Assembly (NCBI GenBank): GCA_036429605.1
Contig: JAVFKD010000015.1
Span: 3,902,925-3,966,924 of the forward strand
Direction of reading: 5' to 3'
Length of the DNA: 64,000 bases
Source: Cladobotryum mycophilum
Taxonomy: Eukaryota; Ascomycota; Sordariomycetes; Hypocreales; Hypocreaceae
The notes below the pieces were generated by a model, which ran no database searches, had not been told where the DNA came from, and saw nothing but the letters and a program-made list of their open reading frames with translations. This document shows positions 47,032 through 58,403 of this stretch, one piece after another (within the stretch, counting starts at the first letter, position 1; each line of letters begins with the position of its first letter). The position numbers were made by a program, and so were the translations under genes.

Positions 47032-49418
47032 ATGACTGCAAAAGGGGTGGTGCGATATCAGCGCAGCCCTGAGTACTACGAACGAAGATATCAGCAAATT
47101 GACGGGCTTCCAGAGCCAAAACTCTACGCAGCCACAACCACAGAGGGCATGCACCAAATGAAGAAAAAATGGATGCGGTATGTAAATATGCGCTTGGGTG
47201 TTACCTGGCTAATGATTGTAAGATACTCTGTTCATATGGGCAGGGATGACAAAGAGCTTCTAAGAGAGTTAAACAAAAACAGAATTTACAATTTCCTTGA
47301 ATGGATAATCGATACGTACCCGAATATACGAAAGAAAACCACCATATCTTCATACAAGAGATTTTTTTATGCTCTACCGGGAATCAACGGGGGAAGACTT
47401 TCCGGTAGATGAAAAAAAGGCCATTACTAATGTAAGTCTTTTAGAACAAGATGATTAACTGCCACTTACTTACCTAACACCAGTACATCGAGCAATTTCT
47501 CACAGAGAGATATAATCTTGACAAATCTGGGGGAGAGAAGCCTATCATGAATGTGGATGATCTATACAGGGCGCAATATACTCATTGGGTCTCTGACCAA
47601 GTTACTTTTGCTGATGAGCGTCAACGGATACAACTAGCACTCCTCATTCTGATCCAGGCATACACGGCAACACGACCCCGTGTTTTGACCTACAGAAAGC
47701 CTAACAAGATTGCCATTGAGGATTATCATTACCGATGGGATGGAAAGAAAACCATGTGGGACATGGACGATGATGAGCCCGCAAAGCCGGAAGATGACAA
47801 ACTTATGAAGTCGGAGGATGATGAATCTGGGGAGTCAGATAGTGAGGAGCACATGGAGAACGAATTCAAGACCCTTTGCTACAAGGACATCAAGTTGTAC
47901 CTTATCAAAGGCGGGGATGGTGAGCGGGATAGGTTGGTGATGGAAGTGACGCTGAGATACACGAAGGGTTGGGATCGCAAACCACTTCCGTGAGTTGCTC
48001 TGGTATACTCTGAAAACGACTGCTAATAATACGTGACCAGAAAAACGTTTACCATATCCGAAGTGGACAATCTGTTATTTGATGCAACAATTCCCTTTCT
48101 GGCCCTTGCATTTCTTGACAATGCCTTTGAGTCAGGTATTAGATCTGTCTCTGATATTTACTTAGCCAGGGTCAGGGTATCGAGAGAATCAGAGGACTTT
48201 CATTGGCGCAAAGATATCCTCAACACCCCGATTTTCCGGCAGCCAATGAAGCAAGAAGATGGAATATGCCGTACATCGAAAACCGAGGCACTCTATTACG
48301 ATACGTATCGAAGAGATCTTAGGAAGCTTGGTATGATCGCAGGCTTCCGGCAGGTTCTGAAACCATACGCTATCCGACGAGGTGGAGGCGAAGCTATTGA
48401 AAGTAAGAAACCAACACTGCTTGCTAGATTAAGCGGCTGACTTTAAGCAGAGGTTGGAACGCAGGGTCAGCTTCAACAAGTTATGAGCCATGCAAGCGAC
48501 CTGACTTATCAAGCATACATAAACCCACGTGTTCAGGTAGACACTGTGGCTGCTTTCCTTAAACGACCCCCAAACCAAAGGTTATTAGAAATGGCAACCC
48601 ACATGAGTCGAGATGCCGATCCGAGTGCGCCCACCGGAGCCACCCCTGCCGATATCGAGACGAAGGGGGTCATTATCGCGCTTACAAAGAATCGAGACAG
48701 TCTTAAAAAAGCGATTCGTTCCAAGTATGGCACAATCGGAAAGGCAAAGGAGGTAAACCCTGAGCTGTGGACACAATATGATACCACAAAACGCAAGCTC
48801 ATTAATTGTCGAAAAAAGCTTCTGGAGCGTGAGGTCATGAAACAAAGAAAAGCATACTTCAAGGAATCCAGTACCAAGGAGATTAATCGGCAACTGCAAA
48901 AGAAAGAGAACCCAGCCATCGAATCAGGGACTCCAAGTGTGCCGCCGAAACCTTCCTACACCTTGCCTGAGCGAAAGACTCTCGCCGAGTTCATTTGTGC
49001 CGATGCGAGTAATCTGGAAACCCAGATGCGGCTAAGACATAGGATGTGCACATTGCATGCGATGATAACGCTTGGGGAGAGAAAGGAATTCCGACAAAAG
49101 AAAGCTACTACTCCTTCCATCAAGTTAGCTATGCGACCGAAAATAGAGGAACCCACGGAATGCAGCATCCAGCAATGCTTTTTGTGCTTTTGGAATGAGG
49201 ACATGTCATCAGATGGCCGACGCATTAAATATTCTGATAAATATGGTGCGCGGCGCCACATTGAAGCAAGGCACTTTAAGAATCTTAGTCAACGTCCCGT
49301 TGCTTGTCCTGAGCCGCGGTGCGAGGAAAAGGTGTTTACCTATGTAACTATCGATGCCTTTAAGAACCATTTAATAACTGTACATAACTATGACATCTTT
49401 GGCAGATATAAAATTTAG
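47032..49418 (+). CDS. DUF3435/FluG-type tyrosine recombinase with C-terminal C2H2 fingers
   Basis: Four exons (47032-47431, 47484-47989, 48041-48402, 48451-49418; introns 48-52 nt) give about 744 aa. Candidate catalytic residues of a tyrosine recombinase are seen in order: Arg in TATRPRVLTYRKP, the box II Arg in PYAIRRGGGEAIE (His replaced by Tyr), and the nucleophile Tyr in DLTYQAYINPRVQVDT. This order is known from fungal DUF3435 proteins, which include Starship captains. The C-terminus has two C2H2-like fingers, CFLCFWNED...HIEARH and CPEPRCEE...HLITVH, and a lysine-rich helix before them. The frame breaks at a T7 run (47362-47368): conserved sequence goes on (LYRESTGEDFPVDEKK) as if one T were extra. 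It faces into the accessory cluster on its right. Confidence 0.8.
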
Positions 49419-49995
49419 ATACATACTTGTAACTATTTGTATATTAATATACGCTTAACATTAGGATAAATATTCTTATATTTAAGAATATTCCAATATC
49501 AATTCCGCTTTCCCGAATTCCGTTGTCCCAAATTGCGCTATGCTAATCCTGTCAGCCGTCAGCCCAGTCCTATTATCCCAACTGTATCATCCAATCTATC
49601 GTCCCAATTCCACCATCCCAACTTATCATCTTAACTTTATTATCCAAGTTTCATACTGTCTATTCTATGTTTCCCACTGATGATTCTATAGTATATCTCG
49701 TTCTGAAATAAACTACGAAAGTTAATTTTGGACATAATTCAGAAAATTGCAACGAGTGATGTAAGGGCAAGCTTTTAACAAGATGTCCCAGTGTGTCTTA
49801 TTGCATGTATTCGTGATACTCATGTGGCGCACGTTACAATCTCACTTCGCATCATTACCGTAACTCTAAAATCTAGAAGATTCTACTCCATAGAAATTAA
49901 AGAATAAGACCTGCGGGGTATAAATTAACCCAGTCCCCTCCAACTCTCCTTTACAAAGTTATTATAAAAAGAGAATAAGCTTGGGTCTGTACACT
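49419..49995. other. Intergenic between recombinase and NLR
   Basis: About 580 bp, AT-rich, without a gene. It contains a degenerate tandem repeat at 49569-49649, described separately. Confidence 0.5.
49569..49649. repeat. Degenerate ~13-nt tandem repeat
   Basis: About six imperfect copies of a unit like TATCATCCCAACT (variants CTATTATCCCAACT, GTATCATCCAATC, TATCGTCCCAATT, CACCATCCCAACT, TATCATCTTAACT, TTATTATCCAAGT). It lies about 150 bp after the recombinase stop. Function unknown. Confidence 0.6.
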
Positions 49996-52900
49996 TTAAG
50001 GCCTGAATTTTGTAGAAAATGCAATTACCAAAACTCTCCCCGAGTGACAGCCAACCACTAATGTTGACTTACTGACTGCCATACAAGACGGCCGATATTC
50101 TAGTGGTAGCCAGAGCAAGTCATTTCCATTCCATGTAATCCAACAGCGGTCTCTGCTGAATCCGTAGCCAATAGCACGGAAATTATGCTTGGTTTCTGCT
50201 GTAATGAACGTCCCGACATTTGTAAGGAGGTGCAAATTATCAGATATAAATGATAAGTGAGATATACCACCAATATCGAGTTTCTGGACGCAGTCGCCCG
50301 TGTCGGCGCGCCAGAGCCGGACCGTGCGGTCGTGTGAGGCCGATGCCACGAGCGATGAGTCGTGCGAGAAGGCTACCGACTCAACCCAGCCGCTGTGGCC
50401 CTCGAGTGTCTGGACGCAGTCGCCCGTGTCGGCGCGCCAGAGCCGGACCGTGCGGTCGTCTGAGGCCGATGCCACGAGCGATGAGTCGTGCGAGAAGGCT
50501 ACCGACTCAACCCAGCCGCTGTGGCCCTCGAGTGTCTGGACGCAGTCGCCCGTGTCGGCGCGCCAGAGCCGGACCGTGCGGTCGCGTGAGGCCGATGCCA
50601 CGAGCGATGAGTCGTGCGAGAAGGCTACCGACTCAACCCAGCCGCTGTGGCCCTCGAGTGTCTGGACGCAGTCGCCCGTGTCGGCGCGCCAGAGCCGGAC
50701 CGTGCGGTCGTCTGAGGCCGATGCCACGAGCGATGAGTCGTGCGAGAAGGCTACCGACTCAACCCAGCCGCTGTGGCCCTCGAGTGTCTGGACGCAGTCG
50801 CCCGTGTCGGCGCGCCAGAGCCGGACCGTGCGGTCGCGTGAGGCCGATGCCACGAGCGATGAGTCGTGCGAGAAGGCTACCGACTCAACCGAGCCGCTGT
50901 GGCCCTCGAGTGTCTGGACGCAGTCGCCCGTGTCGGCGCGCCAGAGCCGGACCGTGCGGTCGCGTGAGGCCGATGCCACGAGCGATGAGTCGTGCGAGAA
51001 GGCTACCGACTCAACCGAGCCGCTGTGGCCCTCGAGTGTCTGGACGCAGTCGCCCGTGTCGGCGCGCCAGAGCCGGACCGTGCGGTCGCGTGAGGCCGAT
51101 GCCACGAGCGATGAGTCGTGCGAGAAGGCTACCGACTCAACCCAGTCGCTGTGGCCCTCGAGTGTCTGGATGCAGTCGCCCGTGTCGGCGCGCCAGAGCC
51201 GGACCGTGCGGTCGCGTGAGGCCGATGCCACGAGCGATGAGTCGTGCGAGAAGGCTACCGACTCAACCGAGCCGCTGTGGCCCTCGAGTGTCTGGATGCA
51301 GTCGCCCGTGTCGGCGCGCCAGAGCCGGACCGTGCAGTCGCGTGAGGCCGATGCCACGAGCGATGAGTCGTGCGAGAAGGCTACCGACTCAACCGAGTCG
51401 CTGTGGCCCTCGAGTGTCTGGATGCAGTCGCCCGTGTCGGCGCGCCAGAGCCGGACCGTGCGGTCGTCTGAGGCCGATGCCACGAGCGATGAGTCGTGCG
51501 AGAAGGCTACCGACTCAACCCAGCCGCTGTGGCCCTCGAGTGTCTGGATGCAGTCGCCCGTGTCGGCGCGCCAGAGCCGGACCGTGCGGTCGCGTGAGGC
51601 CGATGCCACGAGCGATGAGTCGTGCGAGAAGGCTACCGACTCAACCGAGTCGCTGTGGCCCTCGAGTGTCTGGACGCAGTCGCCCGTGTCGGCGCGCCAG
51701 AGCCGGACCGTGCAGTCGCGTGAGGCCGATGCCACGAGCGATGAGTCGTGCGAGAAGGCTACCGACTCAACCCAGTCGCTGTGGCCCTCGAGTGTCTGGA
51801 TGCAGTCGCCCGTGTCGGCGCGCCAGAGCCGGACCGTGCGGTCGTCTGAGGCCGATGCCACGAGCGATGAGTCGTGCGAGAAGGCTACCGACTCAACCCA
51901 GCCGCTGTGGCCCTCGAGTTTCTGGATACATTGAGCCCAATTGCTCTCTGTCTTTGGTTTGAGATGTATCCAATTAGGTATCGCGCCTTCAAACAAGTTC
52001 CTAATAATACCCCCGCGCGGAGCAAATAAAAGGACTGAAGAATATATCTGAAGAGGTGCAGTACAAATAATGGATAAATTAGTGCGAAGAAGCCATAGAG
52101 AGTCGTTTAAAAAGTCAGACAATAAATTAGTACTCTCTTCCTATTATAGAGTTAGTAGTCTTATTTAGTGGATTATTATATAAACTTGCCTGTAGAAGAG
52201 CTTGTAGACTTTTAATTATCTTGATGCTTTCCGGTGCTCGTCGCATTAAACTTAGCGTCTCGATCCAGTGCAGGAAATGCTGTTTTAGGAATTGAAAAGC
52301 TTCCCCATAATCACCATAATTTCGCGCACCTTGGAGGTGGAATACCCAGTTTAGGCAGGCATACTGGAGTTCAGCAGGAATATCTGCGTTGACCTTTTGA
52401 CTGTCAACTATGGAACCTTCCAGTCCTAACTTCCGTAGATTACAGATGTCTTCTCGGAGGAATTGTTTCATAGTGCGCAGACAGTTAGCTGCCATTTGAC
52501 TATGAGCTAGTGTCTCATCGACCCAGAAGAGGTTTTCCCCCTGCCGCTCAGGATCTAATAGAAAGTCGCGGAAAGATAGATGCAGTAGCCTGACAGGAGA
52601 CCCTGCCGATTTTGGGATGCTTAGAACAGAATGAAGCATACTCAATTGGTTGTTGAGAATTCCCTGAGAGACAGACATAATCTGAGCCAGGGCAGTTATT
52701 GAAAGGGGACTTGCAAGTACTACTATAGATCCAACAATAGTTCGGAAATATTGAAGAGCTTTGTCTCTTTTTTTGATGGGCAACCCTGCAACTAGCTGGT
52801 TTAATATAGGTAGGTACGTTGCATCCAGTTGTGATTCTTGGCTTTTTGTTCGAAATTGTAGAACCTCTCGTAGCTGGTCATTGGGGTTCCCACACCTACG

Positions 52901-54827
52901 ATCGGCGAGAAAGCGACAAACAGTGGCAGCAAAAATAAAGAGGGGAATTGCCATCTTTACGAGGCACTGAATGTTAGATTGCCCAGGCCAATCTATAGGC
53001 AGCCATCCCTCTTTTGGTATTGAAACATTATATGCTGTCCGGATTTTCGCCAGCTCATGTTCGAGAAAGGTAGATATGTCATGCTCGATTATAGGTTCGG
53101 GTATCTCGTGCAGAACAATGTCTCTATATTTGCCCATAATAGAATGAAAACCAAGACGGATCGGAAGCTCTGGTCGGCTAGTGACAAAGACTTTTAACCC
53201 TAAGCCCTTAGCACTACCAAAGAGATGAATGATAAGTTTTACTTCATCTTCCAACTTGCACTCATCTAGGGCATCGATGACGATGACAAGAAATTCGCCT
53301 TTTTCAGCATTTAGTGAAATTGCGGTTAGAGGCTGCAAGATAAGCTTGTCGAACTGCTCCTTTAGTCCCTTGTCGCCGATAGCAGAGTTGGCATCAATTG
53401 CACTCTTGATATGAGAAGCGATAGTGGGTTTTCTTGCTGCTAACTGAGCGGCTATTGTCGTGAAAAATCTCGCGGAGCTCCCCCGGTCACCCTCTCCTCT
53501 CTTGAAGAAGAAACTGGCGCCTAGATGGCCAGTGCTAGCAAAGGATCGGGCGATAGTGCGGGATATGGTTGACTTTCCAGTCCCCGCCATACCATTTAGC
53601 CAGAAAATTGACTTGGTACTCGGGTTCTCGGCCCATTCCGATATTTGATTGAGGAGTTCGATTCGGGTTTTTGGCAGGCAGACTGAGTTCTGCTCCTCGG
53701 TATAAGAGTCAAAAGCTGCCCCCTCCGCAACTGGAATTTTGATGAACGAAAGACTCTGGCTGACAGTATCTATCTTTTGATCGACTTTAAAGGCCTATTT
53801 AGTATTATAGTACACGAAGCAAGGGGGCTAGGAACTAACTTTCACTAAGTAGGCCGCCGATCTTTTTCTCAGCCTCAACTCTGTTAGGAGGGATTCGGGT
53901 AAGAAGATCCTTTGCGTACGCAGCAGCTGCCATTGCTGCATACCCTTGCCACTCTTTATTCTTGTGCGAATCCGAGTAGTCGCAAATACCGCGAATGACC
54001 AGACAGGGGAAGTGGTTCATCAGCCCTGCCGCCTCCATTTCGAAACACAGAACATCCTTCTCTGCAGCAAGTCTGTCCCTTGTCATGGCGTCTTTCATTA
54101 GCTGATTCGCTGAAGCAATTGTGCCGTAGTGAATGGCCGGATTATCGTCGTTTTCTGTCCGTTCAGTTCGAGGTAGTAAGATTAAGAGATCATCACCGCA
54201 GACGGCTGCACAACTTGTCTCACCCGCTGGATGGACGACCCCACTTCTGTATAGCCTGTCGCTGCTTGGGTCTGGCCGTTTATACTCCCGCCGTAACCTT
54301 GGGTTCTTTTGAAGAATATTGATGATTGTCTCTTCGAGCCGATGTCCCTTCCTCTCGTACTGGGCCTTGATTCCGTTCATGGCAGTTCTTAGGGCCGTCG
54401 GTGGTTGGTCTAAGAAACCAGTCTGTTGGAAGCTTTGATCCTGTACCGTTTTACCAAAGTCATATTGGAACACACCTCCTTTCCCATCGCGAGAAGCACT
54501 GACGACGACGTCGCCTAGACGGATATCATGCTTGGCGCTTGGCGCACCGCCGCCGATACCTACCATTAGACCGATTCGGACATTAGGAAAGCTATGCAGC
54601 ATATCTCTCGCGACACTAGCTGCGGAAGCTATTCCGTACTCACCGTCGGGCAAGACGGCAATAACCACATTATGTTTCCCAATCTTACCCAGCGTATAAT
54701 CATTGTTGTCATGGGAAGAGACATATTCAGGTGGCTCGTGTTCCTCGTCAAGAAAGGCTTCTGCGGCGACGCGCTCTGTGCTAATGGCGCAGATCCACCC
54801 AACAGTGTAGTCTTCGTGGTTCGACAT
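49996..54827 (-). CDS. PNP_UDP-NACHT-WD40 NLR (STAND) protein, frame break
   Basis: Exon 1 (54827-53840) encodes a nucleoside-phosphorylase-like effector domain, residues 1-329: MVGIGGGAP, LGDVVVSAS, CFEMEAAGL, and RGICDYSDSHKN. An intron (53785-53839; donor GTTAGT, branch TACTAA) joins it to a NACHT NTPase with Walker A NGMAGTGKST (~residue 395), Walker B LVIVIDALDEC (~505) and sensor FVTSRPELP. After a frame break near 52127-52140, in a short GA/CT tract, conserved sequence continues (LLRTNLSIICTAPLQIYSS) into 13 WD40 repeats and a C-terminal cap. Total about 1590 aa. Such fungal NLRs detect non-self or cell damage through the repeats, oligomerise via NACHT and activate the N-terminal domain; in Podospora the related HNWD genes control heterokaryon incompatibility. 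The break could be a dead allele or a consensus error. Confidence 0.85.
50281..51918 (-). repeat. 13 near-identical 126-bp WD40 repeats
   Basis: Thirteen tandem 126-bp units, each coding for a 42-aa WD40 blade starting LEGHS and ending DTGDC(I/V)Q. Units are nearly identical; in the protein only a few positions vary: G/D then W/S after GHS, D/R/H and R/C around the TVRLW strand, and I/V near the end. These match the kind of hypervariable surface positions known in HNWD-type repeats. The near-identity implies recent unequal exchange or gene conversion. Confidence 0.95.
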
Positions 54828-56333
54828 TTTCGTTTGCGGATCGGGGTTTTGTCGATGGCGATTTGTTTAGGTCAACTTGCGCTGTTCTAGAATAACGAGA
54901 GGTTCGAGCGGTGCGCCTTAAAAGATACCAACTATTCAACTCCTCCCATAGACAGTAGAAACAAAACGTAGAGACCTTAGAAAGAAGGAAATGAGGCTGG
55001 CTGTTGCGACCCCGCTCAGCATTGGGTTGAACCAGGTGGGGGTGGGGTTGGGTAGGATCTCGGTTACAGACACTTGTCGCGTTGGCTGCTAATCTGAGAG
55101 AGAATTCAGAAAGTTGCAGATCAAACAGACAGCTTATCGGTGCCCCAGCCGATGTTCTCCTGACATGTGATCAGCCATAGACTGGCACCTGCTTAGACAC
55201 CGCTTAGGGAGCCAAAGGTCCAGCGCCATAGCAATTGAGATTGCCGATACTGACGGGCACTCCTGCGACCCAGACAGCCAGCTAGTACATCGACTGTGCT
55301 ATGTTCTGTCCCGCTGCCGCCGGCTGGAGTTTGACGATTCACTCTTAAATTATCTCGATGAAACTGTATTTTTGTGATGGCAAAAAGCTTTATATACCGC
55401 ATTCAATGTGTAATTCATGAGCGGAGGATGCTCAGAGATACGGCTTGCTACGCTAATACGAGGTTATCCGCCGCCAATGTATACGGGCCGCTGCTCAATA
55501 AGATTGCATGATTTAGTTGCTATTAGCCTAAAAGCCACCTGACTACCTGAAAAGAAAGAACATCTAAGGCGATACGGATGAGACGTTATCCGGGGAGAGA
55601 ACTAAGGCGACAATAGTAATTTGTAAAAGTCCAAATACGACTTTACTTGCAAGCTTGAGAGCGAATGTAAAGGGGCATGAAGTGGCTCAAGTCGCCTTGC
55701 TGAGACATTTAGTAACGGTACTCTAAAGGTATAAGCTGACTGCGGAGTTAACAACAGACTTGATTATACCTGTAGGGGTTGCCTATGGGTAATTGTTATT
55801 TGATTAAACCCGCGATACCTATTTTATCTTTTACTATGCCTTCACGGAGATAATAAGTACAAAGACGGAAACTGGATATGGACGCTGTATGGGCTTAAAG
55901 AGATTAAGAAAAAGCTTAAGAAATGTGCAAGTAGTATAGTTACTTATAGTTGCCCTATTGGCTTAGCCACCGGGCGTAATAAATTGTGTGTGTGACGAAG
56001 GAGACGAGTAAAAGATTTGAAGCCAGGTATTTGTAACTCGGATAAACGTCGTGTAAACTTTGGGCTTCGCGCGGCCCCCCAAGTACGTGCAGATACAAAT
56101 GACTACTTGCATACTCGCACTCAATGGTTGTACCCGGAGCCAGTGCGAATGTACTCTATTTTCGGTGGGGGAGAGTACTTCACCAGCAAGAAGTCACGGA
56201 GCGGCCGGATGGGAGCACATACAAAATCATCAGAGATCATCGAATTTCGTTATGCATACATTTACCCAGCAGTTATTTCTATCCTACGGCTGTGTCGCTT
56301 AAACGCACAACGTCTCAATTAATGGACTGTCTA
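54828..56333. other. Intergenic between NLR and C48-like protease gene
   Basis: About 1.5 kb. The right part of the NLR promoter lies here. No gene, RNA or repeat is recognised. Confidence 0.45.
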
Positions 56334-58403
56334 CTATAACACACTCGTCTCCACACAATGTAATTGGCGTCCCCCTCTTAGTCGTTTGTTGAACTTTTGG
56401 GCTCTAACAGCAGCTCTACGCTTTCTTTGAGGTGGCGGAGCTTCAGTTATGGCATCATCCATCCACGCCAAGTTCAGAAGATCAATGATCTCTACTCGCA
56501 AGGCTTCAGCGCTGTACTTCCCATCCACCCCGAATGTGGCGGGTAGGCCGAGCATGCGAAGTCGCGCATGCTTAACTACGATCGGGCCACAGCTGTGGTC
56601 ATCTGTCTGCTGTATTACTCTCTGGCAAGGAGGATTAGCGGGGCCTAGGCGGATTATGATGATGGCCGTACCTCTTCAACATATTGAAGCTGGGGAAACG
56701 CTTTGGCGCACACCCTCTGCTAGACAATTAGCTCTCATCTCTTCCAGGACTTCCAGAAGACATACCTCCACATCGGTCATCTCTCCGGGCCGAATGACAA
56801 TAGAGTCATAGTGATGGATGGTCTTTGTTCGGTGGTTAATCTCAAGGAGACTAAAATGGTTGTTACGCAGGAAGAGTGGGAAGAAGCAGACCGGCTCGGC
56901 TTGCATCTCTTCGCGCCACGACTCCATCTTCCGAGCCGCCACTTGGAAGGGATCCTTCATTATGGCGCCGGAGTTTGGTCCAGTCTTGTAATGGATGGAG
57001 ATACAGCGACCGACCCGGACAAAAGACAACTTGTCTGAGACGTGCAGGCAAGCCTCTATAGTTGAGTCAGTCAGCCACACATTTGGCTTAAGTCCACGGA
57101 AAGAGCTGGCGTCGAATTGAAACCCAGCACCTCTCACGAGAAGTCTGCCTTGCTCTGGTATCTGGAGCATCTTGGTCTGGGTTAGCTGGGGAGGCGGGCC
57201 GACCTTGGGGCTTGTGGGTCTTAAGCCGTCGTTGAAGAGCGTCTCGTTTGTCCGGCCTGTTCGGAAGAACTCTGTGACCTGCACATCGAGAAGCTTCAAA
57301 ACGGCCCATTTAGCTTCATTTCTAGGCAGCTCTGCAATCAGCTTGTCCAGCACCTCTTCGGATGATTTCCCAAGTCCCCTGCCGTGAGTTAGCTTGCCTG
57401 CCTTCAATACTGAAAAGGATGCTTACCATGGATCCATAATCAGGATGCCGACACCAAGCCCACACTTCAGACGATTCCATTTCCGGCCACGCGTCAAACT
57501 TGTGTGCAAGGTTTTGCGGTTTTCTTTTTGATCCTCTTCCCTGACAAACTGTAGCATTCTATTCACAACATGCCCCGAGGCATCTTGAGCTTCCTTGCTT
57601 TTCCTTTCCGCCCCAGGACTGATCAATTGGACCTGTGAGTGGTGCCAGTCTGCGAACGCCATCGCTATGGAGACGTATCTCATCGTCCCTCGGAGCTTCT
57701 CCCCGCGTCCTACTTTCAACAGTGAAAGCCACCCTGAGCCGTCGGACCAGGCGTCCCCTATTTTGGGCTCTGCATTGTTGACGGAATCAAAAACTGACTT
57801 GAACATCTCCTGCGAGACTGTCGGAGCACTGAGATGCCCGATGACCTCCCGGCTATGGCGGATGAAGTCGCCGATCGATTGAGAAAGAAGTGGCGAGGAT
57901 ACCTGTACCGGCCTCGTGCGTTTCCCGGTGGGGGTTGGCTTGTCGGAAGAGGAATTTCTTCGAGGAGAGGCGGTTTCGTCAGAACTGATTGATGTATCCT
58001 CAGTAGCGACGACGATGGTTGACAACACACTTGGTGATTTTATGTCACTTTCCGTCTCATCCAATGCCCTTGGGGTCGCGGTACCCGCCAATAAATAATT
58101 TTCGATAGCGTCAGCGCATTCAGGGGGTTGGGAAATGTCAGGCAAAGCTCCTCCCCGTCGTCCCCGACTCTCACAGGCGGCTTCTATTGTCTCCCCGGCT
58201 GCTTCATCATGGTCTTTCAATCCCTTACTCTCGCAGGTATTGGAGAGTATAGAAGCGAATTCTCTTAGTCTGCGCCGTTCAGTGAGGGGTAGCTGCTCGA
58301 CCAGCAGATATAGCTCGTTGTCAAGACGATCGGTGCTGCCGAGAATCTCCATGATATAGCCAAGGAGTTTCTGCGCTGGCTTCTTTGGTCCTCTGCGTCC
58401 CAT
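56334..58403 (-). CDS. Ulp1/C48-like cysteine protease with N-terminal extension (frame break)
   Basis: Three exons (58403-57427, 57378-56672, 56621-56334) give about 656 aa. The N-terminal ~330 residues are polar, with a leucine-rich helical start (MGRRGPKKPAQKLLGYIMEIL) and a serine/threonine-rich middle; not recognised. The C-terminal part is a Ulp1-type SUMO-protease fold: LKPNVWLTDSTIEACL, catalytic His in NNHFSLLEIN, Asp in HYDSI, and after the second intron a catalytic Cys in QQTDDHSCGP. Such proteases cleave SUMO or SUMO-like bonds, mostly in the nucleus; in fungi dispersed copies occur in mobile or accessory DNA. Near 56711-56716 the frame shifts (one extra base in a CCC/GGG run), since AFPQLQYVEE follows in the next frame up to the splice donor. 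Catalytic triad intact otherwise. Confidence 0.75.

Noticed and set aside
50250..51962. Two very long open frames (570 and 544 codons) on the strand opposite the WD40 array
   Set aside because: They arise because the 126-bp repeat is a multiple of three and has no antisense stops; the products are arginine-rich or serine-rich artefacts, and the minus-strand WD40 protein is the real gene.
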